From contig JACQPS010000360.1 of NCBI GenBank assembly GCA_016207445.1, positions 1 to 5,457 on the forward strand: a stretch of DNA of 5,457 bases. The letters are read 5' to 3'. The position numbers and the translations under genes were made by a program. The notes beneath the pieces were generated by a model. That model was not told the origin of the DNA and searched no databases. It saw nothing but the letters and a program-made list of their open reading frames with translations. Positions 1 to 5,457 of this stretch are shown in pieces. The DNA is from Gemmatimonadota bacterium. Its GTDB lineage: Bacteria > Gemmatimonadota > Gemmatimonadetes > Longimicrobiales > RSA9. Each line of letters begins with the position of its first letter. Positions within the stretch are counted from its first letter, which is position 1.

Positions 1-624
1 GCGCTGCACCGTTTGGCCAAGGACGATGAGGCGTTGGCCGAGCTCGAGCGCGCGATTGAAATGAACAAGACCGCGTTGGATACCGCCAGGGCGAGTGATC
101 AGGTGTCCCTGCTGCGGTATCAGATCGTAGACTCGTACGTCTGGCAGGCCAATATCCACCGCGAGCGGCGGGACTACGACAAGGTCTACCAGGTGCTGGC
201 CGCGGCCGTGGACTTCGATCCGTCTCGCAAGGAGCTGCTCGCGCAAGAGCATCTCGCCTCTGCCAGCCGCTATGCGCAGTCGGGTCAGACGGAGAGGGCG
301 ATCGAGGAATACCGGAAAGCCATAGCGGCAGCCCCCGACGCCTGGCAGTATTCGTACAAGCTGGGTGAGTACTTGCTGCGCAGCACCGAGCGCTGGGCGG
401 AGGCACTGGAAGCCTTTCGCAACGCGTGGGACAAGGGGTACCAGCGCGGCATCGCCCGCCACGGGATCGCCCTCGCGCTGCACCGTTTGGGCAAGGACGA
501 CCAGGCCCTAGCCGAGCTCGAGCGCGCGATTGAAATGAACAGGGCCGCCTTGGATACCGCGAGGGCGAGCGATCAAGCGGCCCTGCTGCGGTATCAGATC
601 GCGGACGACTATTTCTGGCACAGC
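1..624 (+). repeat. Internal duplication within the TPR gene (period 474 bases)
   Basis: Bases 1-150 and 475-624 align without gaps at an offset of 474 bases (158 codons), at roughly 80% identity by hand alignment. They share an exact 31-base run at 37-67 and 511-541. The encoded pieces are near-identical (ALDTARASDQ and LLRYQI occur in both copies). After about 150 bases the copies diverge, although both then continue into another TPR-like segment. Many differences are at third codon positions, which points to a duplication kept under protein-level selection rather than an assembly artefact. The first copy begins at or before the window edge, so more upstream copies are possible. Confidence 0.85.
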
Positions 625-1566
625 AGGATTGTCCGGTCCGCCAAGACCCACCGGCAGCACCTGCACCACGACAGCACCTACCGGGCGTTCGCTGCGGCCC
701 TTCAGCACAACCCGTCCAACAACGAGCTGCGGGGAAAGATCCTCGGGTTGGGACACTTCGCCTTCGGCGACGGAGATTACGACCTCGCCATCAATCTGTA
801 TCGGTTGGCATTTCACGATCCCGTGACGGGGGCACCGCGTCACGATCTTCGGGAGGAGCTCCTTCTGGCGTGGGGCATCGCACCGGAAGTGATGCTGGAG
901 CTGGTCGAGAATCGACGGCGTCTGGGGCGCATTGCGCCGGAATACACCCACACACTCCTGGTGGTCTGCTACCACGGCATCGTCGTCGAGAGGGTGGGCG
1001 GAGGCCGCATGCGCGTGCCGACGAGAGTCACCGAGGCCCAGAAGCGCGATGTCGAGGCCAAGTTGAGGTGGCTGACGCAGGTCGTCGAGAGCATGAGCGA
1101 CGGCCGGTTCTCGCTCTCGATCGTGAAATGGAGCGACGCCAGGCCCGACAGCGGCCAGGCCCTCGAGTCTCCGGGTGGGTACCTCGGCGACAGCCGGATC
1201 CTGGTCGAGACCATCAATGAATTCGACACGGTCATGCGTGTATGGCCGATGAGCAACACCGTTCGGGCCTGGGTGGACGTTGGTTACCTGGACCTTCGGC
1301 CGAGCCGGTCGACCAGCACCCGGCGGGCCGTGCTCAACATCGGCCCGGACCATCCACACGGGATCTGGTTGCACGAGTTCTTCCACATACTCGAGGAGTT
1401 GGCCGGCATCAGTCCGGCCCATGGCTACTTCCCCGAAGAGCGCCGGCATTTTCCCGGCTGGACCGGCCGCGAGGAGATGGACTACTACCGCTGGCACTTC
1501 CGCACCACACTCTCGGGCGTCGGCTGGAAGAACCTCAATTTCCGCCTGAAGCACCCCCTTCAGTAA
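1..1566 (+). CDS. TPR-repeat protein with C-terminal HExxH zincin-like domain (5' partial)
   Basis: The frame is open at the left edge and runs 521 codons to a TAA. The true start lies outside the window: the first codons (ALHRL) already match an internal repeat, so the TTG at 13 is not a credible start. Numbering from the first in-window codon, helical TPR-like units are visible at about 84-113, 115-146, 148-180 and 243-274, with the usual small/large residue pattern (for example ASRYAQSGQTERAIEEY). From about residue 316 the sequence changes character (β-rich LLVVCYHGIVVERV). It ends in a domain with HEFFH at 458-462, the HExxH zinc-metalloprotease signature. His474, Glu491/Glu492 and His499 are candidates for the third zinc ligand; the spacing is not the classical metzincin HExxHxxGxxH. 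The role is probably a protein-binding TPR scaffold fused to a predicted peptidase; substrate and location are unknown, and no membrane segment is seen. I recognise the fold signature, not a named family. Confidence 0.8.
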   Translation, partial: ALHRLAKDDEALAELERAIEMNKTALDTARASDQVSLLRYQIVDSYVWQANIHRERRDYDKVYQVLAAAVDFDPSRKELLAQEHLASASRYAQSGQTERAIEEYRKAIAAAPDAWQYSYKLGEYLLRSTERWAEALEAFRNAWDKGYQRGIARHGIALALHRLGKDDQALAELERAIEMNRAALDTARASDQAALLRYQIADDYFWHSRIVRSAKTHRQHLHHDSTYRAFAAALQHNPSNNELRGKILGLGHFAFGDGDYDLAINLYRLAFHDPVTGAPRHDLREELLLAWGIAPEVMLELVENRRRLGRIAPEYTHTLLVVCYHGIVVERVGGGRMRVPTRVTEAQKRDVEAKLRWLTQVVESMSDGRFSLSIVKWSDARPDSGQALESPGGYLGDSRILVETINEFDTVMRVWPMSNTVRAWVDVGYLDLRPSRSTSTRRAVLNIGPDHPHGIWLHEFFHILEELAGISPAHGYFPEERRHFPGWTGREEMDYYRWHFRTTLSGVGWKNLNFRLKHPLQ

Positions 1567-1779
1567 CGCCATCGCCGCTTCACGGCGCCGAACCCGCGCG
1601 CGCCGAGCTCAGGTCGCACGGCGGCCATTCGCCGCGCCCACAAACTGGTGTTCCCGACAAGGAAGATCTTGTGCGGCGTGCGAGGCGCCGGCATTGTTGG
1701 ACGCACCCAACCCGTACAACACACACCCCCCACGCTCGCGGCCCGGGAGCCGGCGCACCGGGCCCGCGAGAGTCCTCGC

Positions 1780-3666
1780 ATGACACACCTTCGAGTGCTG
1801 CTCGCTGTTTTGCTGGGCAACGCCTGCGTCCCGGTGCACGGCCCGCGCGGCGCGTACATCACGTTCCTGCCGCCGGACCAGAGGCCGCCGCTGGTGGGCG
1901 CGAGCCGGGCGGCGGACTCGCTCTGGGGTGCGCCGGAGGCGAGCGAGCGCGGAGACGGCATCGCGGAGCACCGGCGCGCGTCGCTGGACAGCCTGGTGCG
2001 GCGCTTCACCCCCACGCTGGTGCTGCCGCGGGCGGAGTACGTGAAGGTGGGGACGCGGAAGTACCGGCTCCTGCCGGTAGCGGCCACGCTCATCGACACC
2101 CTGCGCGTGGACCTGATCAACGCCTCGCCCTACTCTCTGCGTGACACACTGAACGTTGCGCTGAGCGAGACGTCGACGGATTCGCTGGTGCGGCTGGTGG
2201 AGGGGGCGCTGCAGTACCAGAGCGGCGCGGAAGTGCTGGGCGCGCGCTACTTCGATTTTCCGGGGCGCAACCCGCGGGAGTGGTGGCAGGCGTACGGGCG
2301 GCTGCGCTCGGGTCCGGACAGCGCGCGCTGGAGCGAGCCGACGGTGTATGCGCATCCGTTCGTGGACCGGGACGGCCGCGTGGTGATCCAGTACTGGTGG
2401 TACTACCCGTTCAACGATTTCCTGGGCAACCACGAGGGGGATTGGGAGCACATCAACGTGGTGCCGAGCGCGGATGGGCAGCGAGTGGAAGAGGTGCACT
2501 ACTACTTCCACGTGCGCAGCGTGCGGCTGCCGCAGGGTCGCTTTCGGCCGGAGCTGGAGGACGGGACGCACCCGATGGCGTACGTGGGCGGTCGGGCGTA
2601 CCACGTGCTGGACTATCCGATTCGAATCGTGGCGGGCGATCGGAACGAGGGTTCACACGGGAGCTTTCCTTATCCAGGGGAATGGGAGGCGGCCGCGGGA
2701 GCGGGCACCACCGAGAGCGTGAGGCGGCGGGACCGCGATACGACGCGCGTGCTGCCGTGGCAGCGTTTCCGGGTCGTGCTGACGCCGGAGCCGAGCCGGA
2801 TCGACTACCTGCGCAGGCCGGAAATCGTGCGCGAATGGGCGTGGCTGATGCTGCCCGTGCGCTGGGGCTTTCCCAGTGTGCCGTCGCTGGGCTCCGAGAT
2901 CAAGTTCGCGGATGTGGGGAACCGCGCGCCGTACGGACCGGCCTACAACGCGGCTTGGAACCGCTCGGCGCCGGGCCTCTTCTATCCCGCATACCAGGTG
3001 CGCAAGCTCAGCTTCGTCCGATCCGCGGTGGAGGACCTGCTCCAGCCCTGGTACTACCTGTATGTGTTCCGGTCGCCGCGCTTCGTGCACGACATGCGCG
3101 GCGACTTCGAGCGAGAGGAGCTGGCAAGGCTGGGGCTCGCGCCGCGCGGCGGTTGGAAAGAAAAGGGGCTCGGCTCTACGCTGCTCGGCGTGCACTGGGG
3201 CGTGCCCGTGGCGGAGGCCGCCGATCAGTACGGCAACTCGGAGGGGTTCCTGCTGTGGCGCAACTTCTGGGGAAAGGCGCGCGTGGGCGCGGTCGAGCTG
3301 TTCGGCGGCTACCAGCGCTTTCCACGCCAGGCGCCCGACACAGGCACCCTCTTCGTCTATCCGATCACGGCGAACCTGGTGCTGCGCGGGCCGGACCGCT
3401 TGTTCCGCCCCTACGCGTCCGTGGGGGGAGGGGTCTACGGCTGGGAGGTGCGCCTGCGGCAGGACAACGGCGCGCAGCTAGTGTGGTCGGGTTGGGATCC
3501 GGGCTGGACGGCCGCCGCCGGGCTCGAATACTACCTGCGCACGAAGGTGGCGCTCGACGTCGGCGTCCGATACCACCGGACGCGCGGTCCCGGCCGGACC
3601 GACGCTGAGCGGGACGGCCCCTTCGAGTTCTTCGGCCTCTACGCCGGGCATTATCTGCGCTTCTGA
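1780..3666 (+). CDS. Exported VPS62-like domain protein with C-terminal outer-membrane β-barrel
   Basis: The product is 628 residues. I chose the ATG at 1780 because it gives a signal peptide directly (THLR, then a hydrophobic VLLAVLLG stretch, then NAC at 14-16). The longer GTG start at 1648 would bury that under 44 Arg/Pro-rich residues. A weak GAGAG lies 7 bases upstream. Cys16 could be lipidated, but GNAC is a poor lipobox and signal peptidase I cleavage is equally possible. A VPS62-like domain occupies about 195-330: QYWWYYPFND at 204-213, HEGDWEH at 218-224, YVGGRAYH from 268 and HGSFPYPG at 293-300; bacterial proteins with this signature have unknown function. Residues about 465-628 look like a small β-barrel of OmpA/OmpW size, with alternating aromatic/Gly strands (PYASVGGGVYGWEV, ALDVGVRYHRT) and a terminal YLRF whose final Phe suits BAM-dependent insertion. 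The likely location is the outer membrane. Domain calls are from motif recognition; the barrel is less certain than the VPS62 match. Confidence 0.8.
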   Translation: MTHLRVLLAVLLGNACVPVHGPRGAYITFLPPDQRPPLVGASRAADSLWGAPEASERGDGIAEHRRASLDSLVRRFTPTLVLPRAEYVKVGTRKYRLLPVAATLIDTLRVDLINASPYSLRDTLNVALSETSTDSLVRLVEGALQYQSGAEVLGARYFDFPGRNPREWWQAYGRLRSGPDSARWSEPTVYAHPFVDRDGRVVIQYWWYYPFNDFLGNHEGDWEHINVVPSADGQRVEEVHYYFHVRSVRLPQGRFRPELEDGTHPMAYVGGRAYHVLDYPIRIVAGDRNEGSHGSFPYPGEWEAAAGAGTTESVRRRDRDTTRVLPWQRFRVVLTPEPSRIDYLRRPEIVREWAWLMLPVRWGFPSVPSLGSEIKFADVGNRAPYGPAYNAAWNRSAPGLFYPAYQVRKLSFVRSAVEDLLQPWYYLYVFRSPRFVHDMRGDFEREELARLGLAPRGGWKEKGLGSTLLGVHWGVPVAEAADQYGNSEGFLLWRNFWGKARVGAVELFGGYQRFPRQAPDTGTLFVYPITANLVLRGPDRLFRPYASVGGGVYGWEVRLRQDNGAQLVWSGWDPGWTAAAGLEYYLRTKVALDVGVRYHRTRGPGRTDAERDGPFEFFGLYAGHYLRF

Positions 3667-3667
3667 T

Positions 3668-3699
3668 GACGCGGCGACGCGGAGACGCGGAGCCGCGGA
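3668..3699 (+). repeat. Short tandem repeat, four copies of an 8-mer
   Basis: Directly after the stop of the upstream gene there are four consecutive 8-base units: GACGCGGC, GACGCGGA, GACGCGGA and GCCGCGGA. Related CGCGGA pieces continue to about 3716. No ORF of interest uses them. Such ACGCGGAG-type intergenic repeats are common in some GC-rich genomes; no function is claimed. Confidence 0.7.
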
Positions 3700-3727
3700 G
3701 GACGCACCCGCGGACGCTGACCCTTCG

Positions 3728-3735
3728 AAAGGAGA
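3728..3735 (+). promoter_or_regulatory. Strong Shine-Dalgarno site of the DsrE gene
   Basis: AAAGGAGA ends 4 bases before the ATG at 3740. It is the best ribosome-binding site in the window and fixes the start of the DsrE-family gene, showing that this frame is really translated. Confidence 0.85.
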
Positions 3736-3739
3736 CCCG

Positions 3740-4102
3740 ATGGCGACGATCCTGTGCGTGGCGACGCGCGGCACCGACGATCCCACGCAGGCGAGCATCG
3801 CGTTCCGCACCGCGCTGGGAGCGCTGGAGGCGGGACACAAAGCGCAGGTGGCGCTGCTGGGCGAGGCCACCTACATGATGAAGGACTACATCGCGAAGGA
3901 GATTCACGGCGTGGGGCTCGCGCCGCTGACCGAGCTCATGAGTCAGGCGGTCGGAGGCGGCGTCGACATCTTCGTCTGAGGTGGCTGCGGAAAGGCCCGG
4001 GGGGTCTCCGATGCCGATCTCGAGGGGAAGAAGGCTCGCTTCATGACGCCCAAGGAGTTCGCCGAGCTCGTGGTCGCGGCCGACCGCGTCGTGAGCTTCT
4101 GA
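3740..4102 (+). CDS. DsrE-family selenoprotein, UGA at codon 80 read as selenocysteine
   Basis: Read through the TGA at 3977-3979, the frame gives 120 residues ending at TGA 4100-4102, the normal size for a single-domain DsrE/DsrF-like protein; stopping at the first TGA leaves 79. The N-terminus MATILCVATRGTDDP, followed by an alanine-rich helix (ALGALEAGHKAQVALLG), is typical of the family's Rossmann-like fold. The TGA falls right after the strand VDIFV and is followed by GGCGKARGVSDADL, so it occupies the place of the first Cys in the family's VCGxC...RG motif, giving U80-G-G-C83. The downstream half (ARFMTPKEFAELVVAADRVVSF region) is conserved-looking with no frame change. DsrE proteins handle sulfur or reduced thiols, often as persulfide carriers; a UxxC pair implies redox or selenol chemistry, probably cytosolic since no signal peptide is present. 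DsrE-like selenoproteins have, to my knowledge, been noted in marine metagenomes. A TGC-to-TGA mutation or base error is the main alternative. Confidence 0.82.
3983..4015 (+). promoter_or_regulatory. Candidate bacterial SECIS hairpin
   Basis: Starting 3 bases after the in-frame TGA, the mRNA can fold into an interrupted hairpin: 3983-3985 with 4013-4015 (3 bp), a 2x2 internal loop (UG/AU), 3988-3991 with 4007-4010 (4 bp), an AA bulge at 3992-3993, then 3994-3998 with 4002-4006 (5 bp, one G·U) closed by a GGG loop at 3999-4001. The apical loop starts 19 nucleotides after the UGA and begins with G. This fits the described bacterial SECIS pattern (loop 3-14 nt with a G in its first two positions, upper stem of at least 4 bp, loop about 16-37 nt from UGA). 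The run of six Gs allows alternative loop registers. SelB binding is inferred. Confidence 0.65.
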
Positions 4103-4129
4103 CGCCGGCGTCGTCGGCGATCCGCTTTT
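4103..4129 (+). terminator. Weak possible terminator after the DsrE gene
   Basis: CGCCG at 4103-4107 can pair with CGGCG at 4115-4119 around a 7-base loop, and TTTT follows at 4126-4129. The stem is short and the T-run is 6 bases away, so termination would be weak. The overlapping sequence 4101-4112 is also a perfect 12-base palindrome (GACGCCGGCGTC). It lies between the DsrE stop and the sigma-factor gene. Confidence 0.25.
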
Positions 4130-4142
4130 CTCCCGCCACGCA

Positions 4143-4829
4143 ATGGGGGAACTCCTGCCTTCGCTTCGGGATTCGGCAGCAGGGCATCGGTTCCCGAAAA
4201 AAATGGAAGCGCAAGAAGACAGAGGGCGCCACCTTCGCCAGCGGGAGGGCGGGCTGCTCAAGCAGGGCTTTGCCGAGGAGGCGCTGCCGCACCTCGATGC
4301 GGTTTATCGCTTCGCGCTGCGGCTGTGCGGCGGGCGCGCGGACCGGGCCGAAGACGTGGCTCAGGAGACGTTCCTGCGTGCGTACCGGGCGTGGGAATCC
4401 TACCGCCCGGGGACGAGCTGCCGCTCGTGGCTCTTCACGATCTGCCGGAACGTGTTCCTGCGGCAGAAGGAGCAACGTAGCCGGCGGCCGGAGTATGCGG
4501 CGCTCGACGTCGATGCGGATGCGGAAGCGCTTGCGGCGACGGCGATTTTCGATGCGCTGCAGGCGCAGATCCCCGAGACCGCCTTCTTCGACTCCTTCGT
4601 GGATCAGGAGGTCCTCGATGCGCTGGACCGGCTGCCGGACGACTTCCGCGAGCCCGTCACATTGAGCGACCTGGAGGGGCTTTCCTACGGCGAGATCGCG
4701 CAGATCCTGGGCGTGCCGGTCGGGACGGTGAAGAGCCGCATCTTCCGGGGTCGGCGCCTGCTGCGGCAAGCGCTGTGCGATTACGCGGTCGAGATGGGGT
4801 ACCTCGCGAAGCGCGTCTCTAATGACTGA
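4143..4829 (+). CDS. ECF-family RNA polymerase sigma factor
   Basis: Up to 228 residues. Region σ2 covers about 50-112, with the core-binding/-10 signature LDAVYRFALRL, then DRAEDVAQETFLRAYRAW and SWLFTICRNVFL. After an acidic linker, region σ4 covers about 156-210, with LDRLPDDFREPV and the -35-binding helix-turn-helix at 181-202 (YGEIAQILGVPVGTVKSRIF). Regions σ1 and σ3 are absent, as expected for ECF factors. The start is uncertain: neither the ATG at 4143 nor the one at 4203 (residue 21) has a Shine-Dalgarno sequence. The conserved part begins near residue 43, and a GGAAC box (typical ECF -35) at 4148-4152 would favour 4203 if the gene is autoregulated, but I see no convincing -10. The stop overlaps the anti-sigma ATG, so the pair is translationally coupled. 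The target regulon is unknown; the context suggests a redox or thiol response. Confidence 0.9.
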   Translation: MGELLPSLRDSAAGHRFPKKMEAQEDRGRHLRQREGGLLKQGFAEEALPHLDAVYRFALRLCGGRADRAEDVAQETFLRAYRAWESYRPGTSCRSWLFTICRNVFLRQKEQRSRRPEYAALDVDADAEALAATAIFDALQAQIPETAFFDSFVDQEVLDALDRLPDDFREPVTLSDLEGLSYGEIAQILGVPVGTVKSRIFRGRRLLRQALCDYAVEMGYLAKRVSND

Positions 4830-5086
4830 TCGGGATTCGCTGAACTGCCGGGAGGTCATGCTCCGGTTGTGGGAATACATCGACGGTGAGCTCGATGGCG
4901 ATTATGCCGCGCGTGTGCGCGCGCACTTAGCATCTGTGCTCCCGCTGCCACCCGCATTACGAGTTCGAGCGGGCCTTTCTCGAGTTCGTGCGCCGCGAGA
5001 AGGAAAACGCCGCACCGCCCGGGGTCCGGCGGCGCGTCTTCGAGCGGCTCTTGGTCGAAGCGAGCCACGGCAGCCGTGTCGCTTGA
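4822..5086 (+). pseudogene. zf-HC2 anti-sigma factor, frameshifted in its zinc motif
   Basis: The ATG lies inside the last codons of the sigma gene (8-base overlap). The start MTDRDSLNCREVM with LWEYIDGELDGD is the classic zf-HC2 anti-sigma opening. Read straight, the frame degenerates after HLAS into Pro/Arg-rich sequence running to 5136. Dropping one base at about 4933-4936 restores HLASCSRCHPHYEFERAF and then FVRREKEN...VFERLLVEA up to TGA at 5084-5086. This gives an 87-residue product whose HxxxCxxC motif (H35, C39, C42, with C9 upstream) is complete, the size of a soluble zinc anti-sigma factor. It would bind and hold the adjacent ECF factor, releasing it when the zinc-cysteine centre is oxidised or otherwise triggered. 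The extra base may be a sequencing error or real inactivation; if real, the sigma factor would be unrestrained. No transmembrane segment is visible. Confidence 0.8.
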
Positions 5087-5158
5087 CGTCGCTCACACGG
5101 CCAACGATCCTGCAAGCGGCACGCACGCCCTCATAGGGAGCGGCAGGTACTTCATCCT

Positions 5159-5165
5159 GGGAGGT
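5159..5165 (+). promoter_or_regulatory. Ribosome-binding site of the DUF1059 gene
   Basis: GGGAGGT ends 3 bases before ATG 5169 (the GGGAGG core ends 4 bases before it) and decides that start. An in-frame GTG at 5076 would overlap the anti-sigma end and add 31 unconserved-looking residues. Confidence 0.7.
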
Positions 5166-5168
5166 ATC

Positions 5169-5342
5169 ATGAAAGAGCTGCGCTGCCGGGACGTGGGGCT
5201 GGACTGCGACGCCGTGATCCGCGCAGAGACGGAGGAGGAGGTCATGCGCCAGGCGGCCGAGCACGCTCGCAAGGAGCACGGCATGACGAACATCGGCGAG
5301 GAAGACCAGCGGAAGATGCGGTCCAAGATCCGGGCGGTCTGA
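5169..5342 (+). CDS. DUF1059 family small protein
   Basis: A 57-residue product. The start KELRCRDVGLDCDAVIRAET, then a helix with EEEVMRQAAEHARKEHGM and a short basic tail, matches the DUF1059 family: Cys at residues 6 and 13, a central EEE-V-QA-EHA--HG pattern, and a usual length of 55-65. The function of the family is not established; the conserved cysteine pair and the C-terminal His residues could bind metal or take part in redox, but that is inference. It follows the anti-sigma gene after an 82-base gap (5087-5168) in which I see only the ribosome-binding site, and it ends 6 bases before the flavoenzyme start, so those two are almost certainly co-transcribed. Confidence 0.85.
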   Translation: MKELRCRDVGLDCDAVIRAETEEEVMRQAAEHARKEHGMTNIGEEDQRKMRSKIRAV

Positions 5343-5348
5343 GTCGGG

Positions 5349-5457
5349 ATGGACTGGGACAGCATCGTGATCGGCAGGCGGGGCAGCGCGTCCTGCTCGC
5401 GGAGCGCAAGGAGCTGGGCGGGACCTGCGTCAACTACGGCTGTACGCCCACCAAAAC
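5349..5457 (+). pseudogene. Pyridine nucleotide-disulfide oxidoreductase (MerA/Lpd class), 3' partial with ~40-base deletion
   Basis: The ATG at 5349 opens MDWDSIVIG, the first β-strand of an FAD-binding Rossmann fold. The next bases should encode the rest of GxGxxG and the following helix, but the frame jumps at about 5376-5380. The other frame, from about 5378, gives AGQRVLLAERKELGG and then TCVNYGCTPTK, the redox-active CX4C disulfide (TGC 5426-5428, TGT 5441-5443) of class I flavoprotein disulfide reductases such as mercuric reductase, lipoamide dehydrogenase and RclA-like enzymes. Compared with the family, about 14 codons are missing; the frame change (n ≡ 1 mod 3) agrees with about 40 lost bases. 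As it stands the gene cannot make a functional FAD site. This may be a local mis-assembly or true decay. The substrate cannot be told from this fragment. Confidence 0.75.

Noticed and set aside
13..15. TTG as the start of the TPR gene
   Set aside because: The four codons before it (ALHR) match the second repeat copy, so the gene continues to the left of the window.
508..1572. 354-codon open frame on the minus strand
   Set aside because: It lies opposite the TPR/zincin gene; its composition is that of an antisense shadow in GC-rich DNA and it shows no recognisable domain.
1573..1587. Hairpin CGCCG-CTTCA-CGGCG after the TPR gene as a terminator
   Set aside because: The stem is 5 bp and no T-run follows. 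The 213-base gap 1567-1779 otherwise shows nothing I can name.
1694..1720. TTGTTG ... TACAAC as a σ70-type promoter for the VPS62 gene
   Set aside because: The spacer is 15 bases and both boxes match poorly; such matches are expected by chance.
1609..2604. 331-codon open frame on the minus strand
   Set aside because: Arg/His/Pro-rich low-complexity shadow of the VPS62 gene with no domain.
2280..3608. 442-codon open frame on the plus strand
   Set aside because: It is an Arg/Ala/Gly-rich alternative frame of the VPS62/barrel gene without motifs; the 1780-3666 frame has clear domains.
3740..3979. A complete 79-residue gene ending at the first TGA
   Set aside because: It would lack the family's CxxC-type active site and C-terminal third, while the same frame beyond the TGA encodes exactly those parts and ends at the expected length.
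3754..4665. 303-codon plus-strand frame covering the DsrE and sigma genes
   Set aside because: It is Arg-rich, has no domain, and conflicts with two recognisable genes in other frames.
4927..4940. Programmed ribosomal frameshifting in the anti-sigma gene
   Set aside because: There is no slippery heptamer or obvious stop-codon-linked shift site at the junction, and such a mechanism is not known for this family; error or mutation is simpler.

Overview
The window is GC-rich (roughly two thirds G+C by eye) and every gene I can support lies on the + strand. One product ends in a β-barrel-like domain with a terminal Phe, so the host is very probably a diderm (Gram-negative-type) bacterium. The mix of gene types and the 'ACGCGGAG'-type intergenic repeat would fit Gemmatimonadota or a similar soil or sediment lineage, but that placement is a guess. 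TGA is the ordinary stop for most genes here, so the host does not read UGA as sense genome-wide.

Layout: (1) 1-1566 is the 3' part of a TPR-repeat protein with a C-terminal HEFFH zincin-like domain; it contains a 158-codon internal duplication. (2) 1780-3666 encodes an exported protein joining a VPS62-like domain to a C-terminal outer-membrane β-barrel. A short stretch of period-8 tandem repeats follows. (3) 3740-4102 is a DsrE-family sulfur/selenium-redox protein whose frame is interrupted by one TGA exactly where the family has the first Cys of a CxxC-type motif. The frame continues perfectly beyond it, and a SECIS-like hairpin starts just after the TGA, so I read it as a selenocysteine gene with a UGGC motif. 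(4) 4143-4829 is an ECF sigma factor, overlapping by 8 bases (5) a zf-HC2 anti-sigma factor (4822-5086) with a +1 frameshift inside its zinc motif. (6) 5169-5342 is a DUF1059 small protein. (7) 5349-window end is the start of a flavin disulfide oxidoreductase (MerA/Lpd class) that appears to lack about 40 bases in its FAD-binding loop.

How they may work together (inference): genes 3-7 form a same-strand thiol/selenol-redox cluster, with a Sec-containing DsrE protein, a zinc/thiol anti-sigma pair that could sense oxidation, and a dithiol flavoenzyme. The main discovery candidate is the Sec-containing DsrE gene, which standard gene callers would truncate to 79 residues. The two indel-type lesions downstream (anti-sigma and flavoenzyme) warn that this contig may carry assembly or sequencing errors, so the TGA should be checked in reads.
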